Origin: Oscillospiraceae bacterium
Lineage (GTDB): Bacteria; Bacillota; Clostridia; Oscillospirales; CAG-272
NCBI GenBank assembly: GCA_015065075.1
Contig: SVRA01000009.1
Coordinates: 1-34,263, forward strand
Direction: 5' to 3'
Length of the DNA: 34,263 nucleotides
Shown here: one piece after another, positions 9,475 to 18,737 of the stretch
Layout of the letters: each line of letters opens with the position of its first letter
Position numbering within the stretch: position 1 is the stretch's first letter
Position numbers and translations under genes: made by a program
Notes under the pieces: model-generated
The model's input: the letters and a program-made list of their open reading frames with translations, nothing else
Told to the model about the DNA's origin: nothing
Database searches by the model: none

Positions 9475-10560
9475 TTATTTCACGGCGATGAGCACCGTAT
9501 CCCATGCGGGAATATATTGTCTTCTGCGTATATAAAATTTATATTCGGGGAAACGCTCGTGTATCATTAAGGGAAGTTCAAAGATGTCCTCGCTTCTATG
9601 ATAGAGTGATATCATAAGCGCGGGGCGATGCGCCTCGATCGTTTTGAGCGAGCCCAATATGGCTTCCTTTTCCGAACCCTCGACGTCGTATTTGATATAG
9701 TCTATCCCTTTTCCGTCAAGGATATTGTCGAGCGAATCTGCATCAGTCTCGACTATCTTCGGCTGCTTGGTGACGGGCATCTGCGCTCCCGAGACAAGCG
9801 ACGAATTGCGGTTTCCGCTTCCGTCGAAGTACAAGATCGCTCTGTCCGACCACGCGGCGATTTTGAGAGGTGTGATTTTGAAATCTTCGACCGTTTCAGA
9901 ATATTCGGAAAGCTTTTTGTGATTTCTGCGGTCGGGCTCGAACGCTATTGCGCTCTTTAATTTCGGGGAGAATGGAGTTATCTCACGAAGCGTATCGCCG
10001 TTATACGCGCCAAGGTCGGCTATGTGCTCAAATTTCTCTGCGCCAAGCAGATGGTAGACCTCGGAAAAATCCGAGTGGGAATTTTTCAGATAACAGACAT
10101 CTCCGCTTAATTTGTAGTTCACGACCGACCTAAATACCTCTTTTGACTTTTCGTCACAAAGCAGGCCCTCGGCTTGATCGAATTTTTCTTCGTTTTCGGC
10201 GTAAAACTCATAATTAAAGAGATTGTCGCCGCAGACGGGGACGTCGGGGGCATAAAGCTCGCATTCGGAGGCAATACGGTAAATATTCCCCAAAACGTCA
10301 GGCAAGGACGAGGCGAATGAGAGCAAAATAATCATATTGTCACTGCCGTATTTCTCTTTGGCCTCGGAATACGACAAAACTCTTTTTCCGTGGAACAAAT
10401 GCCCTCTTACAAAGCCGTCGCTGGCAAAAAAATCAGCGATCTCTATGCCGTAGCGTTCGCAAACCGACAGAATCTTGTCGGCTCCGTTCCCCATGCCGTA
10501 CATCAATATTTTTTTGTCACTTTTTTGCAGATACGTCCACAAATCTTTATTTTTCAACAT
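9475..10560 (-). CDS. FkbM-family methyltransferase with N-terminal Rossmann-like segment
   Basis: IADLGAYNGDTLREI...AFEPDRRNHKKL...DADSLDNILDGKGIDYIKYDVEGSEKEAILGSLKTI (FkbM signature). Confidence 0.85.
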   Translation of the reverse strand: MLKNKDLWTYLQKSDKKILMYGMGNGADKILSVCERYGIEIADFFASDGFVRGHLFHGKRVLSYSEAKEKYGSDNMIILLSFASSLPDVLGNIYRIASECELYAPDVPVCGDNLFNYEFYAENEEKFDQAEGLLCDEKSKEVFRSVVNYKLSGDVCYLKNSHSDFSEVYHLLGAEKFEHIADLGAYNGDTLREITPFSPKLKSAIAFEPDRRNHKKLSEYSETVEDFKITPLKIAAWSDRAILYFDGSGNRNSSLVSGAQMPVTKQPKIVETDADSLDNILDGKGIDYIKYDVEGSEKEAILGSLKTIEAHRPALMISLYHRSEDIFELPLMIHERFPEYKFYIRRRQYIPAWDTVLIAVK

Positions 10561-10693
10561 CTGTACAGACCCTTTTTCGTATTGACATCGGTCGGCTTTT
10601 GTGATAAAATATTCTTGTAGAGCCGATCCTGCTTTTATTATAGCAGACCGATACGGTTTTGTAAAGAAGATTTATCGAAAAGGAGATCAAAAA

Positions 10694-11032
10694 ATGTCTT
10701 GTTTGTTTTGTAAAATAATTGCGGGAGAGATCCCCTCCGCGAAGGTTTACGAGGACGAAAAGGTCTATGCATTCAAGGATATTAACCCCCAAGCGCCTGT
10801 TCACGTACTTGTTATTCCCCGCGAGCATATAGAATCCGCAGACTGTGTAAATGCAGAAAACTCTGCATCGGTCAGCGCAGTATTTGAGGCTATTCCGAAG
10901 GTCGCGGCGGCTTGCGGTCTTGCTAACGGCTACCGTGTTATCACTAATGTGGGTGAGGACGGCTGTCAGAGCGTTAAGCATCTTCATTTTCATATTCTCG
11001 GCGGCAAAAAGCTGCCCGAAAATATGGGTTGA
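10694..11032 (+). CDS. HIT (histidine triad) family protein
   Basis: MSCLFCKIIAGEIPSAKVYEDEKVYAFKDINPQAPVHVLVIPREH...SVKHLHFHILGG (HxHxH). ATG at 10694 after AAAAGGAGATCAAAAA. Confidence 0.95.
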   Translation: MSCLFCKIIAGEIPSAKVYEDEKVYAFKDINPQAPVHVLVIPREHIESADCVNAENSASVSAVFEAIPKVAAACGLANGYRVITNVGEDGCQSVKHLHFHILGGKKLPENMG

Positions 11033-11094
11033 TTGCGATTTTTGATCAATTTTTTTAAAATTAGTGTTCTTTTCACTCAAAAATGACAAAACTA

Positions 11095-11123
11095 TTGACT
11101 ATGGGAATTTTGCATAGTAAAAT
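11095..11123 (+). promoter_or_regulatory. Sigma-A type promoter upstream of the nucleotidyltransferase
   Basis: TTGACT (11095-11100), 17-nt spacer, TAAAAT (11118-11123). Confidence 0.6.
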
Positions 11124-11156
11124 TAACGTGTAAAAATAGTAAAACGAGGATAATTT

Positions 11157-12083
11157 ATGGAAACAACACTTATAATTATGGCGGCAGGTATAGGCTCGCG
11201 TTTCGGCGGCGGCATCAAGCAGCTTGCTCCTGTAGGCCCTTCGGGCGAGATAATTATGGATTATTCGATCCACGACGCACTTGAGGCGGGCTTCAACAAG
11301 GTAGTATTTATCATTCGCAAGGATCTTGAAGAAGATTTCCGCAGAATAATCGGTGATCGCATCGAAAAGATCTGTCCCTGCGCTTACGCTTTCCAGGAGG
11401 TAGAGAATCTTCCCGGTGGATTTAAAAATCCTGAGGGCAGAACGAAGCCCTGGGGCACGGGTCACGCAGTTCTTGCATGCAAGGGAATCGTCGACACGCC
11501 TGCGCTTGTCATCAACGCCGACGACTACTATGGCAAGGACGCATACGTAAAGCTTCACGATTATATCGTAAACAAAATGGACACCTCGCGTGAGGACGTG
11601 CTTGACATCGCTATGCCCGGATTTATTCTCGGCAACACGCTCTCCGACAACGGTGCGGTAACGCGCGGTATCTGCTCGGTTGATGAAAATAACAGCCTTT
11701 CCTCTATCGTTGAGACCTCCAATATCTACAAGGGAGAAAACGGCACGGCTTACGTTGAGGAAAAAGATGGCAGCAAACGTCCCGTCGACACCGACGCACT
11801 CGTTTCCATGAATATGTGGGCGTTCTCCCCGAAATTTATCGACAGGCTTGAGGGCGGCTTTATCGACTTCCTTGCAAGCGGCAACTCGAAAGAGATGAAG
11901 TCCGAATATCTGCTTCCGACGATCATTGGCAACATGCTCGAGGACGGTACGGCAACGGTCAAGGTTCTCAAGACCGAGGACAAGTGGTTCGGAGTCACCT
12001 ACAAGGAGGACAAGGATTACGTGATAGAGTCCTTTAAGAAGCTGATCGCAGATGGCGTTTACAAGGAAAAGCTATTTGAATAA
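11157..12083 (+). CDS. Sugar-phosphate nucleotidyltransferase family protein
   Basis: IIMAAGIGSRFGGGIKQLAPVGPSGEIIMDYSI; PWGTGHAVL; VINADDYYG. Confidence 0.87.
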   Translation: METTLIIMAAGIGSRFGGGIKQLAPVGPSGEIIMDYSIHDALEAGFNKVVFIIRKDLEEDFRRIIGDRIEKICPCAYAFQEVENLPGGFKNPEGRTKPWGTGHAVLACKGIVDTPALVINADDYYGKDAYVKLHDYIVNKMDTSREDVLDIAMPGFILGNTLSDNGAVTRGICSVDENNSLSSIVETSNIYKGENGTAYVEEKDGSKRPVDTDALVSMNMWAFSPKFIDRLEGGFIDFLASGNSKEMKSEYLLPTIIGNMLEDGTATVKVLKTEDKWFGVTYKEDKDYVIESFKKLIADGVYKEKLFE

Positions 12084-12092
12084 ACTCATACC

Positions 12093-12124
12093 AAAAACGG
12101 TTCCGCACATGCGGAACCGTTTTT
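12093..12124. terminator. Bidirectional rho-independent terminator between convergent genes
   Basis: AAAAACGGTTCCGCA-ca-TGCGGAACCGTTTTT perfect inverted repeat. Confidence 0.85.
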
Positions 12125-12126
12125 CT

Positions 12127-14226
12127 TTAATCATTGTAATATGCCTCGAGCACTGCTGCCGCGGCCTTTGAAGCGTACGTACCGCCTCCCGCTTTTTCGA
12201 TGACCGAGGTCACTATGATCTCGGGATTTGAATAGGGTGCGGCGCAAACAAACAGACCGTTATCTGTCAGATTTCCACCTAGCTGTGCAGTACCCGTCTT
12301 TCCTCCGACCTTAACGGGAATCTTCGACATATACGAGGAGACCGACGCCGATCCCTCGACCATTTGTCGCATGCCCGACTCAACGGTCTTGACCGCCTCG
12401 CTCGACAGGGATATTTTACTCAACACCTCGGGGGCATATTCATAAACCAGTGCTCCGTCGTAGGATCTGACCTCCTTGAGCAGATGTGCCGAATATCTTG
12501 TTCCCCCGTTGAGCACGGTGGAAACGTACACCGAGAGCTGCATAGGGGTATATGAATTATCAGACTGACCGATAGCCGCCGATATGGTATCTCCCTGCCA
12601 CCACGCGCGGCCGCCGTGCTCCTCTCTGTACGCGGGTCCTGCCAATATTCCCTTATATTCGTTGAGCTCGATTCCCGTATAGCAGCCAAGTCCGTACGCC
12701 GTGCAGTATTCGTTCATCATATAGATGTCCATCAATCTGCCAAGCTCGTAAAAATAGCAGTTGCACGACACCTCCAGAGCACCAGTTGCGTTTATATATC
12801 CGTGCTTGCCCGGATACACCCAACAGTTAGGCGCAAAGCCCGAGCTTGCGTAATACGTATATTCTCCGCCGCAATATATGTACGAAAGCGGATCTATGGT
12901 ATGACTATCTACTCCCGCAGCAACCATACCCAGCTTAAAGGTCGAGCCCGGGGCATAAAGTCCTAAAAGCGCTCTGTTGTAAAGGGGAAATCTTGGGTCG
13001 CTAGATAAGGAATTATAGTCTTGTGTATAGGTGGAAAGATCGTACGTTGGATACGATGCCAAAACTAGCACATCTCCCGTGTCGGGATCGGTTGCCGTGA
13101 TAGCGCCGCCCTCCTGCTTAGAGAGTGCCTCAACTGATTGCTTAAGTGCATCCTCGGCAGCTATCTGAAGGTCGATATCTATCGTAAGGTAGACGTCATT
13201 TCCTGCCACTGCTTCACGCTCGATATAGCTATCAATAATATTTCCGTTTTTGTCCTCGACTATGACCTTGACTCCGTCAATGCCTCGCAGATATTCCTCA
13301 AACGCTTGCTCGCAGCCGTCGAGTCCGACCACGTCGTTCATCTGATAGCCAAGTGATTGATAATGCTCCCACTCTCCCGTGGGAATAGCTCCCGTTCTGC
13401 CAAGCAGATGCGAGGCGTAGCCAGGATACTTGTAGGCTCTCGAGCTCTCAACGGCGAAGTCCGCACCGACTACGTTCATTTCCTCAACGAAGGTTATAAA
13501 AACAACGTCGATATCCTTTGCCATAACGTAGCGGTTATATATCGAAAAGTCAGCGACCTCCATATCGTATCTGACCTTAAGGATTGTGTCTATTTGTTTA
13601 TCGGTGAATAATCTCTCACCACTCGTATCGGTCGCGTCAAGACTGTATCTTGAAATATACCAATCCACTATCTCCTGCTCCGTTGGGAACTCATCGGGAG
13701 CCTCTGCGTAGAATTTTTCAAGATACGATACGGTCAGCTTATCCGTGTCGACTGCCTCACTATCCTCGATCTCATTCACAGCTATCCTTTTGAGCAATCG
13801 GTAATATATATTTGAATCGGTATCCCTTGCCTCTTGGCTGTACGTATAATTCGGGTACGCACCCTCAAACGGAAAGCTCGACTCTGTTCTTTTGTCGTTA
13901 TTTCCCGTTGCCGTGAGCGCATAGTCTGCCTGCAATATCGCATAATTACGGTCGGTCTGCGTTGCCGCCATAGCGTCGTAATCAAAAACGAAATCGTAGG
14001 TATATTCGTTATACACAAGCAAATTTCCGTTGCGGTCGTATATCTCTCCGCGCACGGCTTGTATCGGCTCGCGTCGCTCGTAATATCTGTCAGTGTTTAT
14101 TTTTTCACTCGCATCGGCATTTGATATCACGTTGAACATACGAATAAAATATACTAAGCAGACAACTACGAAAAATATCGCTATGCAGGCAATACGGATC
14201 GGTATTTTCCTGTCCTTTATTTGCAT
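12127..14226 (-). CDS. mrdA: Penicillin-binding protein 2-type transpeptidase
   Basis: N-terminal TM; QAVRGEIYDRNGNLL; SxxK in GSTFKLG; SxN in VSCNCYF; KTGTAQ. Start placed at M5 (14226) because of SD spacing (see findings); ORF track gives 14238. Confidence 0.88.
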   Translation of the reverse strand: MQIKDRKIPIRIACIAIFFVVVCLVYFIRMFNVISNADASEKINTDRYYERREPIQAVRGEIYDRNGNLLVYNEYTYDFVFDYDAMAATQTDRNYAILQADYALTATGNNDKRTESSFPFEGAYPNYTYSQEARDTDSNIYYRLLKRIAVNEIEDSEAVDTDKLTVSYLEKFYAEAPDEFPTEQEIVDWYISRYSLDATDTSGERLFTDKQIDTILKVRYDMEVADFSIYNRYVMAKDIDVVFITFVEEMNVVGADFAVESSRAYKYPGYASHLLGRTGAIPTGEWEHYQSLGYQMNDVVGLDGCEQAFEEYLRGIDGVKVIVEDKNGNIIDSYIEREAVAGNDVYLTIDIDLQIAAEDALKQSVEALSKQEGGAITATDPDTGDVLVLASYPTYDLSTYTQDYNSLSSDPRFPLYNRALLGLYAPGSTFKLGMVAAGVDSHTIDPLSYIYCGGEYTYYASSGFAPNCWVYPGKHGYINATGALEVSCNCYFYELGRLMDIYMMNEYCTAYGLGCYTGIELNEYKGILAGPAYREEHGGRAWWQGDTISAAIGQSDNSYTPMQLSVYVSTVLNGGTRYSAHLLKEVRSYDGALVYEYAPEVLSKISLSSEAVKTVESGMRQMVEGSASVSSYMSKIPVKVGGKTGTAQLGGNLTDNGLFVCAAPYSNPEIIVTSVIEKAGGGTYASKAAAAVLEAYYND

Positions 14227-14349
14227 ATTAAAGTCCATTCCGCCGCATACTGCGGCACAAATGATTTTGATAAAATTATCGCAAAGGCAAATGTTTTAGC
14301 GCGAAAATTGTTTTCAAAAGGGCTATTTCACGCTGAATTAATGGTTAAA

Positions 14350-15429
14350 TTACTGTCCGGGGATCAGATTGAGTGCAAATTCAAGCAAATAGACGACCAA
14401 CATCACGATAGCTCCGCAATTTGCGAACATAACACTCCATGTCTGTCCCTTCGTCAACCCAATCTCCGAGCCCTTAAGCGTTATTCTCTTGCGAAGCACG
14501 ATAGGGATAACTATCGCACACACCATCGCAGCGATAACGACGGAGAAGAACACGAAAAGCGCAAACAGCGGCAAAGAATCGGTCACAAGCGCCTGCATCA
14601 TTTCCGATTCAGTCAGTTCGGGATTGTTGAGGAGCTCAGAGTTTTCAATTCCGCTCGAAAGATATGCCGTAAGTATACTTCCTATGAAATTGAGGGCGGC
14701 GTGCAATCCGATCGACAACCATATCTTGCCCGTATTGTAATAGACGTATCCGAAGACAAGTCCCACCGCAAAGGCATAGAAAAACTGATAAAAATTGCCG
14801 TGCATAAGTCCAAACGCGAGCGCCGAGAAGAATATACTTGCAAACCCTCCGTACTTCTTCGTGCGGTCGATTATAAGCTTTCTGAATACAAGCTCCTCGC
14901 CGATCGGAGCAACTATTACCACGAAAATAGCGGTTATCCACAATTTGTCGTAATCAATAAGACTGGTCAAACCGTTGCTGTAGTCGTACTTTGCTATTTT
15001 CGACACGATGGCCATAAAGATATTTCCCGTGTACGCTCCGATATACATTAAGCCAAAGCTTATGAGAAGTATAAGCAGCCACACGCTAACGCTCATCCTT
15101 TTCTTCTCGGGCCTTTCTGCCTTCATTCTGCCAATAACGAGCAAAAGGATCGGCAATGCAAACAGATACAGCGATATCGGAGAGATCATATTCATAAACA
15201 GAGTACTGTTAAAAAGATCACTGTTAACAGCAAGAACCACTATCTGTATCACTAGCGCAACGGCAAGGTATACCAACGTATAGAGCGCCAATCCAAATCC
15301 AAGTCGGGAAAAATTGCGTTTTTCTTCTCGTATATCCACTGTAAGAGCTTCGGGCTGGTCTTCTCCGACCCGATTCTCAAAATCAAAAATTTCGTTATTC
15401 AAAGTATGCCTCCGTTCAAAACGCCGCAT
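14350..15429 (-). CDS. CPBP family intramembrane glutamic endopeptidase (Abi-like)
   Basis: Multi-TM protein with GEELVFRKLI (EExxxR), FGLMHGNFYQFFYAFAVG and GLHAALNF motifs; start overlaps mreB stop (TGATG). Confidence 0.88.
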   Translation of the reverse strand: MRRFERRHTLNNEIFDFENRVGEDQPEALTVDIREEKRNFSRLGFGLALYTLVYLAVALVIQIVVLAVNSDLFNSTLFMNMISPISLYLFALPILLLVIGRMKAERPEKKRMSVSVWLLILLISFGLMYIGAYTGNIFMAIVSKIAKYDYSNGLTSLIDYDKLWITAIFVVIVAPIGEELVFRKLIIDRTKKYGGFASIFFSALAFGLMHGNFYQFFYAFAVGLVFGYVYYNTGKIWLSIGLHAALNFIGSILTAYLSSGIENSELLNNPELTESEMMQALVTDSLPLFALFVFFSVVIAAMVCAIVIPIVLRKRITLKGSEIGLTKGQTWSVMFANCGAIVMLVVYLLEFALNLIPGQ

Positions 15430-16436
15430 CAGCGGTTTTTGTAAAGTATTCCCCCCGGAATTATCGAGGGCTTCTCAATAAGCTTTGCAATACCTATACA
15501 CTCACAGTCCATAGGATTTTTAGCGGTCGTAACGCGCAGCCCTGTTTTCTTATTTATAAGCTCCGCTATTCCGTTTATATTTGCTCCGCCGCCGACAAGC
15601 ATAATGCCAAAGTCTGAAATGTCGCCCGCAAGCTCAGGAGGAGTGCTTTCAAGCACGCTCGTAATGGTTCTGCAGATCGCTTCGAGCGCGGTATGTATCG
15701 CATTGTAGATATCGTCGGAGCCAACCCTTACCGTTTGCGCACATTTCAGCTTTTCGTTTCGTCCGCTTACGTCCAACAGACCTCTGTTAGCCTCGGGAAG
15801 AGCCGTGCCAAGCCTTACCTTGAGCAGTTCTGCCGTCATTTCTCCGACGTAAAGATCCTTTTTCATTCTCAAATTATTAATGATTGCGGCATCGAGCTTA
15901 TCCCCCGCGAGCTTGACGGCTCTTGAGCGAACTATGCCGCCCGAGCTGATCACGGCAACCTGTGTCATACCACCGCCGATATCGACTATCATACAACCGC
16001 GAGGACTGTTGATCTTAAGTCCTGCGCCGACTGCCGCTGCCATAGACGAACCAACCATTCCCACAGCTTTTGCTCCTGCGGCAAAAATCGCGTTCTCGAC
16101 TGCCAATTTTTCGACCTCTGTGCAGTTTTCGGGCGTGCTGACCAGCACTACGGGGCGGTTGAAGAGCGAGAGCGCCTCGGTCCTCAAGAAGAACTCGTGA
16201 AGCATCAGCGCCGTGACCTCGAAATCAGCCACCACGCCGTTTCTGATAGGTCTGTATGCTTCCATATTGGAGGGGGTCTTGCCTATCATCTTTTTTGCAT
16301 CGCTACCGAGCGCAACTACTACATCCTTATTCTTATCAACGGTTACGACCGTCGGAGAACGCAAGATTATTCCCTTGCCCTTTATAAACATTCTCGTATT
16401 TGACGTTCCAAGGTCAAGTCCTACGTGCTTTGGCAT
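15429..16436 (-). CDS. mreB: Rod shape-determining protein MreB/Mbl family
   Basis: HVGLDLGTSNTRMFIKGKGIILRSPTVV; MIVDIGGGMTQVAVIS; GIMLVGGGANINGIAELI. Confidence 0.93.
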   Translation of the reverse strand: MPKHVGLDLGTSNTRMFIKGKGIILRSPTVVTVDKNKDVVVALGSDAKKMIGKTPSNMEAYRPIRNGVVADFEVTALMLHEFFLRTEALSLFNRPVVLVSTPENCTEVEKLAVENAIFAAGAKAVGMVGSSMAAAVGAGLKINSPRGCMIVDIGGGMTQVAVISSGGIVRSRAVKLAGDKLDAAIINNLRMKKDLYVGEMTAELLKVRLGTALPEANRGLLDVSGRNEKLKCAQTVRVGSDDIYNAIHTALEAICRTITSVLESTPPELAGDISDFGIMLVGGGANINGIAELINKKTGLRVTTAKNPMDCECIGIAKLIEKPSIIPGGILYKNR

Positions 16437-16471
16437 ATTCCCCCTCCTTTCTACAGATTTTTTCTCTCTTA

Positions 16472-17056
16472 TTATCTTATGTCGTTTATATTTAAGTTAA
16501 ACTCTTTTTTCAGCGTTTTACAGAGAAGATTTACGGGCAGACCGACGACGTTGAAATAATCGCCCTCAAGTCCGCTTATATAAACGCTTGCAAGTCCCTG
16601 CACCGCATATCCGCCCGCCTTATCGTACGGCTCGGAGCTACTAACGTACCGCTCTATTTCGGCATCGGTCATCTCGTCAAACGCAACCTTCGTTTGCGCC
16701 GCCGCGCCGACTTCCTTGCCATTAAGATAAAGATAAATCCCGCTTACGACCGAGTGCTTCTTTCCCGAAAGCAATCTTATCATTCTCTCTGCGTCGCTTT
16801 TGTCCTTTGGTTTTCCGAGAAACTCTCCATCGGCATACACCAAAGTGTCGCACGCGATTACAAGACAATCGCTCTTATCGGCCAGCTTTTCGATAACGGC
16901 TCTGCCTTTTCTTGCGGCAAGAGTCATAACTAGCTCCTCGGGATCGGTGATATCACTGCTTTCATCGGCATCAGCCGTAACTATATCAAATTTCAATCCA
17001 AGATTTTCAAGTATCTCTTTTCTTCTCGGAGATTTTGAAGCGAGAATTATCTTCAT
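16472..17056 (-). CDS. maf: Maf family nucleotide pyrophosphatase
   Basis: [52 protein letters not shown]-like; [15 protein letters not shown]. Confidence 0.95.
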   Translation of the reverse strand: [194 protein letters not shown]

Positions 17057-17221
17057 AACAAAATTCCTTCGTTTTGCTATATGGGCAGACTTACCCATAT
17101 TATTACTCATTATAAATTATATCACAATCTCTCGGCTTTTGCAAGTCCAATAGCGGAACAAATTGCGAAAAATCGCCCAAAATTCGACAAATATTTTATC
17201 AACATGGCAAGCACAAAAAAA

Positions 17222-17258
17222 TAAAAGCAGAGGCTTCTTATAAAGTCCCTGCTTTTAA
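17222..17258 (-). terminator. Probable terminator downstream of the AAA+ ATPase gene
   Basis: Imperfect hairpin AAAAGCAGaGG...CCCTGCTTTT in an A/T-rich context just past the stop at 17273. Confidence 0.45.
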
Positions 17259-17272
17259 ACTTTTTATGAGTG

Positions 17273-18585
17273 TTATTTTGCCAGCCCACAGAGGTAGTTT
17301 ACAAACTGCTGGGCTGTTCTTCCCGATATTCCCCCACCAAGCATCTCCCATTTGTGCGCTTCGGCAACGATCTGTTCTTTATCCATGGTTATTTCGGGAT
17401 GACGCGCGGCAAGAGCAAGCACCATGGCGTCAAATTCGGGCCTTGTGGGCTTAAAGAATCCGATTGACACGCCAAAACGGTTGACCAAAGAAAGCTTTTC
17501 CTCAATGGTTTCGGAACGGTGGATATCGTTCTTAGTCGACATATCGTTTCTGTCGTTCCAGGTTTCCTTGATAAGATGACGACGATTTGAGGTTGCATAT
17601 ATAAGCACGTTATCCGGTTTAGTCTCAACGCCGCCCTCTATTATTGCCTTGAGATACTTATATTCTATTTCACTTTCCTCGAAGGAAAGGTCGTCCATAT
17701 AATAATAAAGCGATAATTGCGGTTCTTTATCTCGCTGATTATTTTCGAGAGACAGCCGAACTGGTGCTTATATATCTCTATCATTCGCAAACCGCGATCA
17801 TAATATTGGTTTACTATTGCTTTGATGCTCGTCGATTTTCCCGTTCCGCTATCTCCGTAGAGGAGCAGATTATTCGCGGGCTTGCCGCTGACAAATGCTT
17901 CGGTGTTGTCAACAAGAGCTCGCTTTTGGGGCTCGTAACCGATAAGATCGTCTAAGTGCACCGCCTGCATATTTGTAATAGCGCGGAATTTGAGCGTGGA
18001 GCAGCTCTCGTCGGTCTCGATCCTGAACGCTTTGTTGAGTCCGAACATACCAACGCCAAAATCCTTATAAAACTCGGCAACGACCTTGAATATCTCCTTA
18101 CCGTTCACCGCATTTTCGATACGTGCGCTGAGCGCTCTTACCTTTTCGCTTACGTTTTTGTTATATATCTGCTCTCTTTTTTCTATCGCCTGATAATTTG
18201 AGAGCACGCTGAAGCAATTTATTCCAAGCGATTGCTCGATTGGAGCAAAATCAAAATCAAAAAGTGACTTGAATACCGAAAAATCGTTTATAGCAAAGCC
18301 GTTGACCGTTCCCTCCTGAATTCCTGCCTTTTCGTAGGTCAAGCTGAAGGGATTTTCGTCGGTGATGATCAAAAACGTGAGATAATTGTGCCAAAGATTG
18401 TTATCAAATCCGTATTTTGTAGCAAGCTCTAAAAGCCGGCGCACCTGCGCGTAAACTCGGGTTCGCAGATTGTCATCGGTGGCGCTGTTGTTGTCAAAGT
18501 CCTCAAAGACCTTGCCAAGCTCGGACAATATTGTGCCGTTCAGCGAATCACGGTAGAGTATAAATTTGGATATTTCTCGATACAT
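17273..18585 (-). pseudogene. DUF815-type AAA+ ATPase disrupted by an apparent single-base frameshift
   Basis: N-terminal ORF (17665-18627 in track, likely start 18585) has Walker A LLLYGDSGTGKST. It runs off frame after NYRFIII. The next ORF (17273-17698) continues with [47 protein letters not shown]. Together they form one DUF815-like protein. Confidence 0.75.
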
Positions 18586-18700
18586 AATATACCTCTCGGT
18601 TTGACTTGATTGTATACATTGTTCCAACGACGCAAAGCCTTGTTGGATACGTTTGTTTTTAGTATATCACTTTCTTCGCGCTTTTTCAATAGATTAACGA

Positions 18701-18730
18701 AAAAAACAGCCGCTTTCGCGGCTGTTTTTT
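18701..18730. terminator. Rho-independent terminator after lipoprotein gene
   Basis: AAAAAACAGCCGC-tttc-GCGGCTGTTTTTT. Confidence 0.85.
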
Positions 18731-18737
18731 ATATTTA

